Shown here one piece after another: positions 17,559-25,619 of a stretch of 64,000 bases of DNA. The stretch spans positions 1 through 64,000 of the forward strand of contig JAZRUG010000047.1 of the NCBI GenBank assembly GCA_045652425.1, read 5' to 3'. The translations under genes and the position numbers were made by a program. Position 1 is the stretch's first letter. Each line of letters opens with the position of its first letter. This DNA is from RGIG1995 sp045652425 (GTDB lineage Bacteria > Bacillota > Clostridia > Oscillospirales > CAG-272). The notes below the pieces were generated by a model. It was not told the origin of the DNA, did no database searches, and saw only the letters and a program-made list of their open reading frames with translations.

Positions 17559-17605
17559 TGGGAACTTTTTAAAAAAAGTTCCCAAACCCTCAAAAACTTT
17601 GAAAA
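17559..17605 (+). terminator. tyrS terminator-like hairpin (family F)
   Basis: TTGGGAACTTTTT pairs with AAAAAGTTCCCAA, followed by CCTCAAAAACTTT. It lies 7 nt after the tyrS stop and resembles the family F hairpins. Confidence 0.6.
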
Positions 17606-17620
17606 AAAGCACAAATATTG

Positions 17621-17885
17621 AAAGCCCTTTCCTGTGGGAAGGGTGGCTCGCGTTAATAAAAAGCATCTTTTCTTCTTTAGATTTTTTCATCGAAGAAAAG
17701 ATGCTTTTTTAGCGAGACGGGATGAGAGCTTTACTTTAAGTTTTTGAGCCTTTATCCGTTGATTCTTATACATTAAGTTTAGTGTTAAAATATTATTTAT
17801 TAGACAGAGATAAGGGCTATTCTAATCGTTTATTGAGCTCTCATCCCGTCACATTCGGTGACACCCTTCACACAGGAAAGGGCTT
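17621..17885. repeat. Split-arm inverted repeat element D3
   Basis: The outer arms AAGCCCTTTCCTGTG... (17621-17644) and 17862-17885 are near-complementary, and inner arms GACGGGATGAGAGCT (17716-17730) and 17836-17850 are exact complements. The left side holds a long hairpin (GCATCTTTTCTTC/GAAGAAAAGATGC); the right holds only TCACATTCGGTGA. The 105-nt core has no gene. The rest of the 17552-18030 gap holds AT-rich sequence with no feature recognised. Confidence 0.78.
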
Positions 17886-18030
17886 GGGTTATCAAAAACT
17901 TTTTATTATTACATTTAAAAAATTTTCAAAAGATTACTAATGGGAGTTTACTTTTTTTAATTTCTTTTGGCTTATGGGTTGAAAATACATTTTTTGAAGT
18001 GTATAATAACCTTAATGTGAGGTGTTTTTT

Positions 18031-19182
18031 ATGGAAAGATTTTTAGAAAAATTTGATATTCAAACAAGAGTAGACAGCTTTGCAAAATATTATGAAGGCG
18101 CAAAAAAGCTGTATGATGAAAAGAAAAACGATATATTGGATTTTGAAAGATACAATATATTTACATATATGAAGGACGATATTGCGCGTATAAGAGATGA
18201 GGTTGCAAGAGATAGCGACAATGTTCTTTACGCATATTTTCTCTATCTTGCAATGGAAGCGAGAGATGCTGCTGCAATAAGAGCTTTGTCTTGCCCCAAT
18301 AAGAAACTTGAAGATGAGAAGTATGATTTCCTTCCTATGTTTTCACTTCTTTACTGCGTTCCCGCGCTTGTAAAAGAGCTTCGTTCAAAGGGCGTACCCG
18401 AAGACGTTATTGATGCGACGTTAAATATGTACGAAAATCAGACACAGGACTTTGTAGACCTTTATGGCCGTTACGGTATATCAATATACGTTGGCTGGAT
18501 GATGAAGTTTGTTAGATGTGAGATAATCAGAGTAGGCAGATTTAATTTTGAAATATGCAATTACCCTGCCGAATTTGACGTATTTGAAAATAACGGCAAA
18601 CTTGCAGTAATGCCCAAAGGCGTTACTTTCCACAGAAGCGGTCAGATTTTGGGAAGTATTGACTGCGAAGACGAAGAGGGAAGCTTTGTGGGCGATATTG
18701 TTGAGACCGATACATACTATGAGGGTATTCTCATTGAAAACGGTATTGCAAAGAACGAAAAAAGAAGACTTGAAAAGACTGAATGGAAAAAGATTCTTAC
18801 AAAGGGCGACAGAGTTATTAACTACCATATTCCCACCGGCGGAAAGTTAGACCACGATGAATGTGAAATAGATGTTCAGCGCGGTAAGAAGATTATAAAC
18901 GAGTGCTTTGGCGGAATAAAAGGATTTTTCTGCTTGACTTGGATAATTGACCCGCAGATAAAGGAAATAATGGGAAAAGAAACTAATCTTACTAAATTTG
19001 CCGACAGATTTGAAAAATTCCCCCTGAAGAGTAACGGACATGACGTATTTGAATACGTATTCGTATGCTCCCCCGATACCCCCCTTGAAGAATTGCCCGA
19101 AAAGAGTGGCTTTGCAAAGGCGATAAAGCAGCACTTGGTAAACGGCGGCAGAATTTGGGGCGCACGTGGTGTTGCACTTTAA
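18031..19182 (+). CDS. Acyltransferase domain (GNAT-like) protein
   Basis: The 383-residue protein fits the two-part DUF5596/GNAT_C family: an N-terminal helical part (about 1-130) and a C-terminal GNAT-like part. Recognisable segments are GWMMKFVRCEIIRVGRFNFEI (about 158-178, shown in part), INYHIPTGGKL, TWIIDPQIKEIM, NLTKFADRF and the C-terminal PLEELPEKSGFAKAIKQHL. These positions match conserved blocks of that family as I recall it. Acyl donor and acceptor are unknown. ATG 18031 with GAGG nearby is preferred over GTG 18022. It is followed after 25 bp by two related small genes, likely one operon. Confidence 0.68.
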   Translation: MERFLEKFDIQTRVDSFAKYYEGAKKLYDEKKNDILDFERYNIFTYMKDDIARIRDEVARDSDNVLYAYFLYLAMEARDAAAIRALSCPNKKLEDEKYDFLPMFSLLYCVPALVKELRSKGVPEDVIDATLNMYENQTQDFVDLYGRYGISIYVGWMMKFVRCEIIRVGRFNFEICNYPAEFDVFENNGKLAVMPKGVTFHRSGQILGSIDCEDEEGSFVGDIVETDTYYEGILIENGIAKNEKRRLEKTEWKKILTKGDRVINYHIPTGGKLDHDECEIDVQRGKKIINECFGGIKGFFCLTWIIDPQIKEIMGKETNLTKFADRFEKFPLKSNGHDVFEYVFVCSPDTPLEELPEKSGFAKAIKQHLVNGGRIWGARGVAL

Positions 19183-19207
19183 TTAATAATATTGGAGTAA
19201 TAATACT

Positions 19208-19525
19208 ATGGCTATTATGACTATTCCTTCTCCCGTAAGTCGTGGCGGTAAAGATTTTGGAGAGATTGTTTTAAACGAAACAAAAGCTACAGAAACGCAG
19301 TTAGTATATTGCCGTTTTTCAAAGGCAGAAGAGAACGACGGAGTGACTACTATTGATATAACTGCCGTTCCGACAGATGAAAAGAATAATATTTTCTACG
19401 TTAACTCAAAAGAGCCCATTGAAACTTGGATAGGCTGTAACGTATATGATTATGAAAAGAAAGACGGTTTTGCTACATATGCAATAAAACCAATATCAAA
19501 CGTTATGAAATTTGACAATGTGTAA
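19208..19525 (+). CDS. Small protein matching the C-terminal domain of the next gene
   Basis: This is a 105-residue protein of unknown function. Its pattern of IDIT.VP, FYVNS, a P-x-E turn, YD.KK.F.TY.I.P and N-M-K is shared with residues about 290-375 of the protein encoded at 19539-20666 (TVIDITNVP, VFYVNS, YDRKKNFITYEIEP). So it is a stand-alone copy of that domain, or the domain was duplicated. There is no signal peptide. Ribosome site GGAG. Overlaps nothing; the next gene begins 13 nt after. Confidence 0.65.
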   Translation: MAIMTIPSPVSRGGKDFGEIVLNETKATETQLVYCRFSKAEENDGVTTIDITAVPTDEKNNIFYVNSKEPIETWIGCNVYDYEKKDGFATYAIKPISNVMKFDNV

Positions 19526-19538
19526 AGAGGAGTTATTT

Positions 19539-20666
19539 ATGAGAGATGTTAATATTCCAATGGCGTTGCAGATAGTTTGTGATGATTTAGGCTGGTTTTG
19601 CGGTAGTGACGATAGAGAAAGCGACGGTGCGTCGCGTACGGGTATGCCGAGACGTCATACTTACGAGGACTATGAAGCGATAAATAAACTCGGTGAAGCA
19701 CTTGACCAAAAGATCACGTGCGCTTTTTGCCTTGCTGAATGGGATCCCGACAACAGACTTAAAAAGTTACCTCAAATATCCAAATACGGCGAAGATTGGG
19801 ATAATGCAAAATATATTGATACGAAAGAAGTAGAAAAATGCGTTGAAGTTATAAACAATTCTCCTTATATTGATTTTGCGTTACACGGTATGGGACATGG
19901 ATATTACAGTGAAGAAAATCTTGTTACTGACCTTTCCGACTACTATATCAGATTGCCCGAAAAGAGAATCGAAATGGTTTCCGAAAGATACATCAGAGAA
20001 CTGCTTGACAGTTTTTATGAACTGATGGAATACTACGGAATAAAAAAAGAAGTAACCGGAATGGTGCCTCCGTCGGGCGCATACCGTTTTAATGAACTTT
20101 CAAAAATTTTGGCAGACTACGGTATAAAGTACGTTTCCGAGCCGTTACGTTGGATGAAATGTGATTTAGAGGAAAAGCCTACCGATATAGCTATAGATAA
20201 TGGAATTATTCTTATTGACAGAACACCCAAAGATCCGGTTAGCTGGGAAGTGTGCAGTGTTGATTACAGAGATATTCCCGAGATAGAAAGCTATTGCTTT
20301 GGTTCTCATTGGCCGAACTGGCTTCATGCCGACGTTGAAAGAAACGATGAGGTTATAAAGAGCGCGATAAAATATTTCTATAGATGTGCCGAACATCAGG
20401 CGAATATAATATCGAGGGATATGAAGTTTTCCGTAACGCAGACGATGTTTTGGAAATTTGCAGTTGTGACCGAAAACGAAAATGGCGAAACGGTTATTGA
20501 CATAACGAACGTGCCGAGACACGAGAATATGAATAAAGTATTCTATGTAAATTCCAGATTCCCATTGCTTGAAGCCAAAGGCGGCAAAATGACCGAATAC
20601 GACAGAAAGAAGAATTTTATTACCTACGAGATAGAACCGCAAGAGAACATTATTATATTAAAGTAA
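19539..20666 (+). CDS. Putative polysaccharide deacetylase-like protein
   Basis: The 375-residue protein may be a NodB/TIM-barrel deacetylase-like enzyme. Support is modest: ALQIVCDDLGWFCG near the N terminus (DD motif), FALHGMGHGYYS (H-x3-H) near residue 120, GMVPPSGAYRFNELSKILADYG and a C-terminal domain (about 290-375) shared with the protein at 19208-19525. No signal peptide is seen, so it appears cytoplasmic, which is odd for a cell-wall enzyme. The start at 19539 follows AGAGGAG; an upstream ATG at 19512 overlaps the previous gene. No better family is recognised. Confidence 0.5.
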   Translation: MRDVNIPMALQIVCDDLGWFCGSDDRESDGASRTGMPRRHTYEDYEAINKLGEALDQKITCAFCLAEWDPDNRLKKLPQISKYGEDWDNAKYIDTKEVEKCVEVINNSPYIDFALHGMGHGYYSEENLVTDLSDYYIRLPEKRIEMVSERYIRELLDSFYELMEYYGIKKEVTGMVPPSGAYRFNELSKILADYGIKYVSEPLRWMKCDLEEKPTDIAIDNGIILIDRTPKDPVSWEVCSVDYRDIPEIESYCFGSHWPNWLHADVERNDEVIKSAIKYFYRCAEHQANIISRDMKFSVTQTMFWKFAVVTENENGETVIDITNVPRHENMNKVFYVNSRFPLLEAKGGKMTEYDRKKNFITYEIEPQENIIILK

Positions 20667-20712
20667 AAGCTCTCCTCTGTTTGCAAACTTAAAGTAAGCA
20701 GAGACTATATAA

Positions 20713-21384
20713 GCCTCCTCCTGACGGGGGAGGAGGAATTGGCGTTAAGAAAAAAAGCATTTCCTACATTTTTGATTAAGCATAAGTAGGAAATGCTTTT
20801 TTTTTAGCCAAGGAGGTAGTAGAGAAGGCATTAAGTTTAGAACACCCCCACCTCTATTATGAAACAAAGGATAATTATATGAAAGATTACAACAAACAAA
20901 ATATTCCGTTAGCGCAAGCATTACGGCAAGACCAAACAAAATGGGAAAAACATTTATGGTATGATTTTTTGAAAACATATCCGATAAAATTCCAGAGACA
21001 AAAAGCTATTGATAATTTTATAGTAGATTTTTACTGTGCAAAAGCAAAACTTGTTATTGAACTTGACGGGTATTACCATACAACGGAAATGCAGTACAAG
21101 GAAGATAAAGCCCGGACAAAAAGATTAAACGAAGTTGGTTTGACTGTAATAAGATTTACAAACAAAGAGATTGATACTGAATTTGAAAAATGTTGCAAAA
21201 TAATTGATGATGCTGTTAAAAGAAATTGGGGTTGAAGTATTATACAGAGGTGAAGTTGTGGAAAATCGTATACTTTCTCTCCTTCCCCCTTGGCTAAAAA
21301 TCGGATTTTTCCACCAATGTAACTCAAAGGAAGAAAAATCCGATTTTCTTAACGCCAATTCCCCCTCCCCCGTCAGGAGGAGGC
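20713..21384. mobile_element. Split-arm inverted-repeat element D2 carrying a DUF559 gene
   Basis: The outer left arm 20713-20750 (GCCTCCTCCTGACGGGGGAG, then AATTGGCGTTAAGA) is complementary to 21347-21384. The left arm continues after a hairpin (AAAAGCATTTCCTAC/GTAGGAAATGCTTTT) as TAGCCAAGGAGG (about 20805). The right inner arm ends CTTGGCTA (21273-21296) followed by a different hairpin (TCGGATTTTTCC/GGAAGAAAAATCCGA, 21301-21344). The 672-bp unit contains one gene, the DUF559 nuclease. Arms flank the gene symmetrically, suggesting a small mobile unit. No transposase is recognised. Confidence 0.65.
20879..21235 (+). CDS. DUF559 endonuclease-like protein
   Basis: This is a 118-residue PD-(D/E)xK-type protein with the same landmarks as the one at 12884: TKWEKHLWYDFLK, then FIVDFYCAKAKLVIELDG and YYHTTEMQY. 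The D...ExD triad is intact. It has an AAAGGA ribosome site 9 nt before the ATG, unlike its paralogue. It is the only gene in the D2 inverted-repeat element. DUF559 proteins have no firmly assigned function that I know of; fold relatives include Vsr nickases. Confidence 0.78.
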   Translation: MKDYNKQNIPLAQALRQDQTKWEKHLWYDFLKTYPIKFQRQKAIDNFIVDFYCAKAKLVIELDGYYHTTEMQYKEDKARTKRLNEVGLTVIRFTNKEIDTEFEKCCKIIDDAVKRNWG

Positions 21385-21474
21385 AAGACATAGTTTCTAC
21401 AACAATTTTTATTATATGATAGAGATATTCTTTGTTTAAGAAAAACTAACACCTATAAACACACTATACTGAAA

Positions 21475-21648
21475 TTAATTTTTATCAATTTCAGTAAGCA
21501 CAAATTTTGGGTTACGAACAAGAATACCATTTTCTGTTACAACGACTTCGACACTTTTTTCTAACCCGAATAACTCTCTCATTTCTTTTGGAATAACCAG
21601 CCTTCCAAGATTATCTATTTCTTTAATAATTCCTATTTGTTTAGACAT
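21475..21648 (-). CDS. AbrB-like transcriptional regulator
   Basis: This 57-residue protein starts MSKQIGIIKEIDNLGRLVIP followed by KEMRELF, the swapped-hairpin AbrB/SpoVT DNA-binding domain in full. The tail stops shortly after (LTEIDKN), so it is a bare N-terminal domain. The ribosome site AAAGGA precedes the ATG. It is divergent from the HTH gene at 21761 with a 112-bp shared intergenic region, so the two probably regulate each other or a common target. Too short for usual ORF cut-offs. Confidence 0.8.
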   Translation of the reverse strand: MSKQIGIIKEIDNLGRLVIPKEMRELFGLEKSVEVVVTENGILVRNPKFVLTEIDKN

Positions 21649-21760
21649 ACATAAATCCTTTCACGTGGGTGTAATAAGTTACATATAATAAATTACATCT
21701 ATTATTTACATTATAACTTGTTTATAATGTATTTGTCAATATAAAAGGGTAGGAATTATT

Positions 21761-21991
21761 ATGAACAAGTACGGAAGTGTCAGAATTAAGCTTGAAGAGC
21801 TTATAGAAAAAAGAGGAATCAGTAAGAATAAACTATGCCATAAGGCTGAAATGGAACGTACACAGCTTAATAATTTTTGCAAAAATAAGATTACACGACT
21901 TGACACAGATGTTTTGGCGAGATTATGTTGCGCTCTTGAATGTAGAATAGAAGATATTTTAGAGTACATTTCCCCTGAAGACACCGAATAA
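21761..21991 (+). CDS. Small XRE-type HTH regulator
   Basis: The 76-residue protein is almost entirely a Cro/CI-type helix-turn-helix: RIKLEELIEKRGISKNKLCH, AEMERTQLNNFCKNKITRLD and LARLCCALECRIEDILEYI. It probably binds DNA as a dimer. It lies opposite an AbrB-like gene, between repeat element D2 and an inverted family A/B repeat, suggesting an inserted regulatory pair. Confidence 0.8.
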   Translation: MNKYGSVRIKLEELIEKRGISKNKLCHKAEMERTQLNNFCKNKITRLDTDVLARLCCALECRIEDILEYISPEDTE

Positions 21992-21994
21992 CCT

Positions 21995-22199
21995 ACTTTC
22001 TTTTAAGGAAAGAAAGCCGCTTTCTTTCGCAGAAATTATGGCAAAGACCTTGCTTCTCTGATTTGTGCGAACTTAATTATATGGTCATCCTGAGCGAAGG
22101 CAGTGCTAACTGCCGAAGTCGAAGGATCCCATTATCTGTGCACAATAATTATGGGATTTCTCGATTCCGCTTCCTTCGGTCGCTCCACTCGAAATGACC
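21995..22199 (-). repeat. Family A/B repeat, inverted copy
   Basis: On the minus strand the A part (22199-22083) is almost identical to 2-119, followed by a B tail (about 22076-21995). The whole A+B unit is inverted compared with the copies at the window start and at 55 kb. Confidence 0.8.
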
Positions 22200-22248
22200 A
22201 CTGAATTATATTCGTACAAACTTATGTTCCTATCAAATCCCACTTTTC

Positions 22249-22325
22249 AAAGTTTTTGCTGGAGCCAAGTGGCGCTTTTTTCAAAAAGCGGCCTTTTGTC
22301 AGGGGTTCGGGGCTGAAAGCCTTGA
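22249..22325. repeat. Family F hairpin repeat
   Basis: CAAAGTTTTTGCTGGAGCCA precedes a GGCGC-type hairpin (GCGCTTTTTTCAAAAAGCGG), then a GGGGTTCGGGGCTGAAAGCC segment. It is of the same plan as 9550-9623 and 29658-29731. It lies in the 399-bp gap between the XRE gene and the EF-G-like gene. Confidence 0.55.
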
Positions 22326-22343
22326 CAGTTCACAAATAACAAA

Positions 22344-22374
22344 AAAAGGAAACTCTTTTTCGGAGTTTCCTTTT
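22344..22374 (-). terminator. Terminator of the EF-G-like gene
   Basis: On the minus strand AAGGAAACTC pairs with GAGTTTCCTT and is followed by TTTTTTTGTT, just after the stop codon of the gene at 22391. Confidence 0.8.
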
Positions 22375-22390
22375 AGTTTTAGATTTAATA

Positions 22391-24454
22391 TTATTCAGCT
22401 TTTTGAGCCGCTTCGATAATCTTCTGGGATACCATACCCGGAACTTCTTCGTAACGAACAAATTCAAAGGTATATCTTCCGAGACCGCCCGAGATAGCGC
22501 GCATAATAATCGCGTAGTCAAGCATTTCTGACTTCGGAACTTCCGCTTCAACTATTGAATAACCTTTCTTGGATTCATCAGCGTTCATACCGAGGATTCT
22601 ACCTCTTCTCTTGTTGATATCGCCGATAACGTCACCCATCATATCGGTGGGAATTCTTACTTTAAGAAGACCTACGGGTTCGAGAATAACGGGACCTGCC
22701 TGTGCAAGACCTGCTTTATAGGCAAGGATAGCTGCAAGTTTAAACGAAATTTCGTTGGAGTCAACGGGGTGATATGAACCGTCGAACAAGTCAGCTGCAA
22801 GGTTAACTACGGGGAATCCTGCGAGTACGCCTTTTTGCATAGCTTCAAGCAAGCCTTTTTCAACTGCGGGATAGTAGTTCTTCGGTACGTTACCGCCGAC
22901 AACGCTCTGGGTGAACGTTAGACCAAGTTCTTCACCGGGAGCAAAAGTAATCTTAACGTGGCCGTACTGACCGCTACCGCCCGACTGTTTCTTATGCTTA
23001 CCTTCAACCTGAACTTTCTTCTTGATTGTTTCTCTGTAGGCAATCTTGGGTTTCGACATTTCAACGTCGGTGTTGTATCTGGACTTAAGTTTTGAAATAA
23101 CTACATCGAGGTGAATATCGCCGATACCTGAAATAAGTATCTGCTTAACTTCGGTGTTATTTTCATATTTTAAGGTTTTATCTTCTTCAAGAAGTCTGTT
23201 AATGCCCTGTGAAATCTTATCTTCATCGCCTTTAGCCTTGGGGGAGAATGCCATTGTAAATACTGACTCGGGATATACCGTGGGAGCGTAAGGAAGAACG
23301 TTGCCAACGGAAAGAGTATCGTTTGTTTCTGTTCCGGAAAGCTTGGGAATCATACCGATATCACCGCAGCAAAGTGTATCAACTTCTGTCTGTTTCTTAC
23401 CCTTCATAACGTAGAAGTGAGCAAATTTTTCCGTTCCTTCGGTGCGGAGATTCTTGAGAGTCATATCGCGGCGCAATTCACCGTTCATAACCTTAAAGAA
23501 CGACATCTTACCAACAAAGGGGTCTGATACGGTCTTGAATACGAAAATGCTTGTTGTTCCGTCAACGTCAATTTCTGTTTCTGTTTCTTCGCCGTTTTCA
23601 ATAACTCTTTCATATTCGTGGTTTGTAAATGCGGGGAAGGATGCAAGGGATACGTTAAGCAATGATGCTATACCCCAGAGTTTAACTGCACTTCCGCAGA
23701 TGATAGGCGCGATCGTTCCTGCAAGAAGTCCGTTTTTAATAGCTTCAAGAGCTTCTGCTTTGGAAATTTCTTCGCCTGCAAAATATTTTTCCATAAGCTC
23801 GTCGCTTGTTTCTGCTACGGATTCCATAAGAGCTTCGTGATACTTTTCAGCAACTGCTCTGTCTTCGGCAGATATATCGCTTTCGGTGAACGTACCGTCG
23901 GGCGCATAGATAAGCTCTTTCATTGTAGCCAAGTGAACGAAGCGGTTAGTGTTCGTTTCAACGGGTATGATAAGAGGACATACCAAGTTTCCGAACGTTT
24001 CTTTCAACTGATTGAATACGTTGTCAAAATTAGCTTCTTTATCGTCGAATTTGTTAATAAAGAACGCTTTGGGAATACCTGCTTCCGTTGCGTTATCCCA
24101 AGCAAGTTTCGTACCTACTTCAACGCCTGCTTTTGCATCAACGGAAATGAGTGCGCTGTCGGCAACTCTTATCGCCTGAACAACTTCACCTTCAAAATCG
24201 AGATATCCGGGGGTGTCTATAAAGTTTATCTTCGTATCATTCCACATAACAGGAGCCATAGCTGCTGAAAGTGAAAATCCTCTTTTTATTTCTTCGGGAT
24301 CATAGTCGCATACAGTGTTACCATCGGAAGGCTTTCCAAGTCTGTCGGTTGCTTTCGTTAAATATAATGCAGCCTCAGCAATTGACGTTTTACCGCAACC
24401 GCCATGACCGAGTAATACAATGTTTCTGATGTCTTGTGTCTGAACTTTTCCCAT
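22391..24454 (-). CDS. Elongation factor G-like translational GTPase
   Basis: This 687-residue GTPase has the five-domain EF-G layout but belongs to the EF-G-like (second copy) group: the P-loop is GHGGCGKTSIAEAAL rather than the AHIDAGKTT of canonical FusA, G3 is DTPGYLDF and G4 is NKFD. Domain IV contains GGSGQYGHVKI and the C terminus has the EVP...Y and FE(F)VRYEEVPG text. Such proteins are usually not the main elongation factor; a ribosome-associated, auxiliary or stress role is inferred. GGAGATACTCATT precedes ATG. No rpsL, rpsG or tuf genes are nearby, which supports the paralogue assignment. Confidence 0.85.
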   Translation of the reverse strand: MGKVQTQDIRNIVLLGHGGCGKTSIAEAALYLTKATDRLGKPSDGNTVCDYDPEEIKRGFSLSAAMAPVMWNDTKINFIDTPGYLDFEGEVVQAIRVADSALISVDAKAGVEVGTKLAWDNATEAGIPKAFFINKFDDKEANFDNVFNQLKETFGNLVCPLIIPVETNTNRFVHLATMKELIYAPDGTFTESDISAEDRAVAEKYHEALMESVAETSDELMEKYFAGEEISKAEALEAIKNGLLAGTIAPIICGSAVKLWGIASLLNVSLASFPAFTNHEYERVIENGEETETEIDVDGTTSIFVFKTVSDPFVGKMSFFKVMNGELRRDMTLKNLRTEGTEKFAHFYVMKGKKQTEVDTLCCGDIGMIPKLSGTETNDTLSVGNVLPYAPTVYPESVFTMAFSPKAKGDEDKISQGINRLLEEDKTLKYENNTEVKQILISGIGDIHLDVVISKLKSRYNTDVEMSKPKIAYRETIKKKVQVEGKHKKQSGGSGQYGHVKITFAPGEELGLTFTQSVVGGNVPKNYYPAVEKGLLEAMQKGVLAGFPVVNLAADLFDGSYHPVDSNEISFKLAAILAYKAGLAQAGPVILEPVGLLKVRIPTDMMGDVIGDINKRRGRILGMNADESKKGYSIVEAEVPKSEMLDYAIIMRAISGGLGRYTFEFVRYEEVPGMVSQKIIEAAQKAE

Positions 24455-24641
24455 AATGAGTATCTCCTTTATTCATTTTATAACCTCTGTTTTAATGCAG
24501 CGGTTATGAAAAGTGTACAAATAAATTGCAAAAGAATTAAATCTTTTATTTATTATACACCAAAATAAAGTGATATTCAAGTACTCTTTGAAAAGTTAAT
24601 GGGTGCGTATTCGTAAAAATATAAATGGAAGTTTTAGGTAA

Positions 24642-25583
24642 TTAGCACAAAAAACCTTGAAATGTTCCCCTTTTTACAAATTCTTTGTCGATTTCGTTGG
24701 TTACGATAGTCTTTTTGATACTCCAAAGGGGAGCTATAAGATCATCCTTTACTCCGTCGCCCGTTACGCGTTCAATGACAATATCCTTGGGTAATATTTC
24801 AAGCTGGTCGCAGACTAATTTTACGTATTCGTCGCGGGTGAGTTCTGCAAATTCGCCGCGTTCGTACATAACTGCCAAAGGGGTGTTTTTTAAGATATAG
24901 AGCAGATGTATTTTTAATGCGTGAGGGGAAAGGTCTGCAACGCAACGCGCGGTATGCATCATATCTTCATACGATTCACCGGGTAAACCGTTTATTATAT
25001 GTATGCAAACGTTGATGCCTTTGGATTTAAGTTTATTAAAGCCGTCTACAAACTGGGCGTAAGTATGACCTCTGTTAATGAGGGATAGAGTTTTGTCGTT
25101 TGCCGATTGAAGTCCAAGCTCGACGGTGAGATATGTTTTTTGAGAAAGTTCGGTGAGATAGTTGACCACATCTTCTTCGAGGCAGTCGGGGCGGGTGGAT
25201 ATGCTGAGTCCGACTGTGTCGGGCAAAGTCAAGGCTTCTTCGAACTTGTTTTTTAATACTTCCAAAGGCGCATAAGTGTTTGTGTGCGCTTGAAAGTATG
25301 GGATATATAAGACGTCAGCCCATTTGTTTCCAATGATTCTTTTGCCTAATTCGAACTGTTCGGTTAGAGGGATATTGCAGGGCGGGGTGTGGTCTCCGCT
25401 TCCTTTTTCGGAGCAGAAGATACAGCCGCCGTGAGATATTGTACCGTCGATGTTGGGGCAGGTAAAGCCGCCGTCAAGTGCAATTTTGACGCACTTTTTA
25501 CCGAAACGGCGTTTCAGGTAACAATCGTATGTATAGTATCGTTTGTTCGTATCTGAATTTTCAAACGGATTTTTTGTTTTCAT
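24642..25583 (-). CDS. TIGR01212-family radical SAM protein (YtqA-like)
   Basis: This 313-residue radical SAM enzyme has an iron-sulfur motif CPNIDGTISHGGCIFC (Cys-x11-Cys-x2-Cys), GLSISTRPDCL, VELGLQSANDKTLSLINRGH and NGLPGE, the pattern of the TIGR01212/YtqA family (close to Elp3/HemN-like TIM barrels). The substrate is not established. The start at 25583 (MKTKNPFENSD, with CGGAGA upstream) is preferred over 25619. It precedes an 850-bp repeat tract. A 187-bp gap to the EF-G-like gene start is AT-rich with no feature recognised. Confidence 0.82.
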   Translation of the reverse strand: MKTKNPFENSDTNKRYYTYDCYLKRRFGKKCVKIALDGGFTCPNIDGTISHGGCIFCSEKGSGDHTPPCNIPLTEQFELGKRIIGNKWADVLYIPYFQAHTNTYAPLEVLKNKFEEALTLPDTVGLSISTRPDCLEEDVVNYLTELSQKTYLTVELGLQSANDKTLSLINRGHTYAQFVDGFNKLKSKGINVCIHIINGLPGESYEDMMHTARCVADLSPHALKIHLLYILKNTPLAVMYERGEFAELTRDEYVKLVCDQLEILPKDIVIERVTGDGVKDDLIAPLWSIKKTIVTNEIDKEFVKRGTFQGFLC

Positions 25584-25619
25584 ATTAAAAAATCTCCGAA
25601 AATAATAATATAGTAACAA

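Noticed and set aside
22391..24454. Canonical fusA (elongation factor G)
   Set aside because: The P-loop and switch text differ from FusA and there is no rpsL-rpsG-tuf context, so I treat it as an EF-G-like paralogue.
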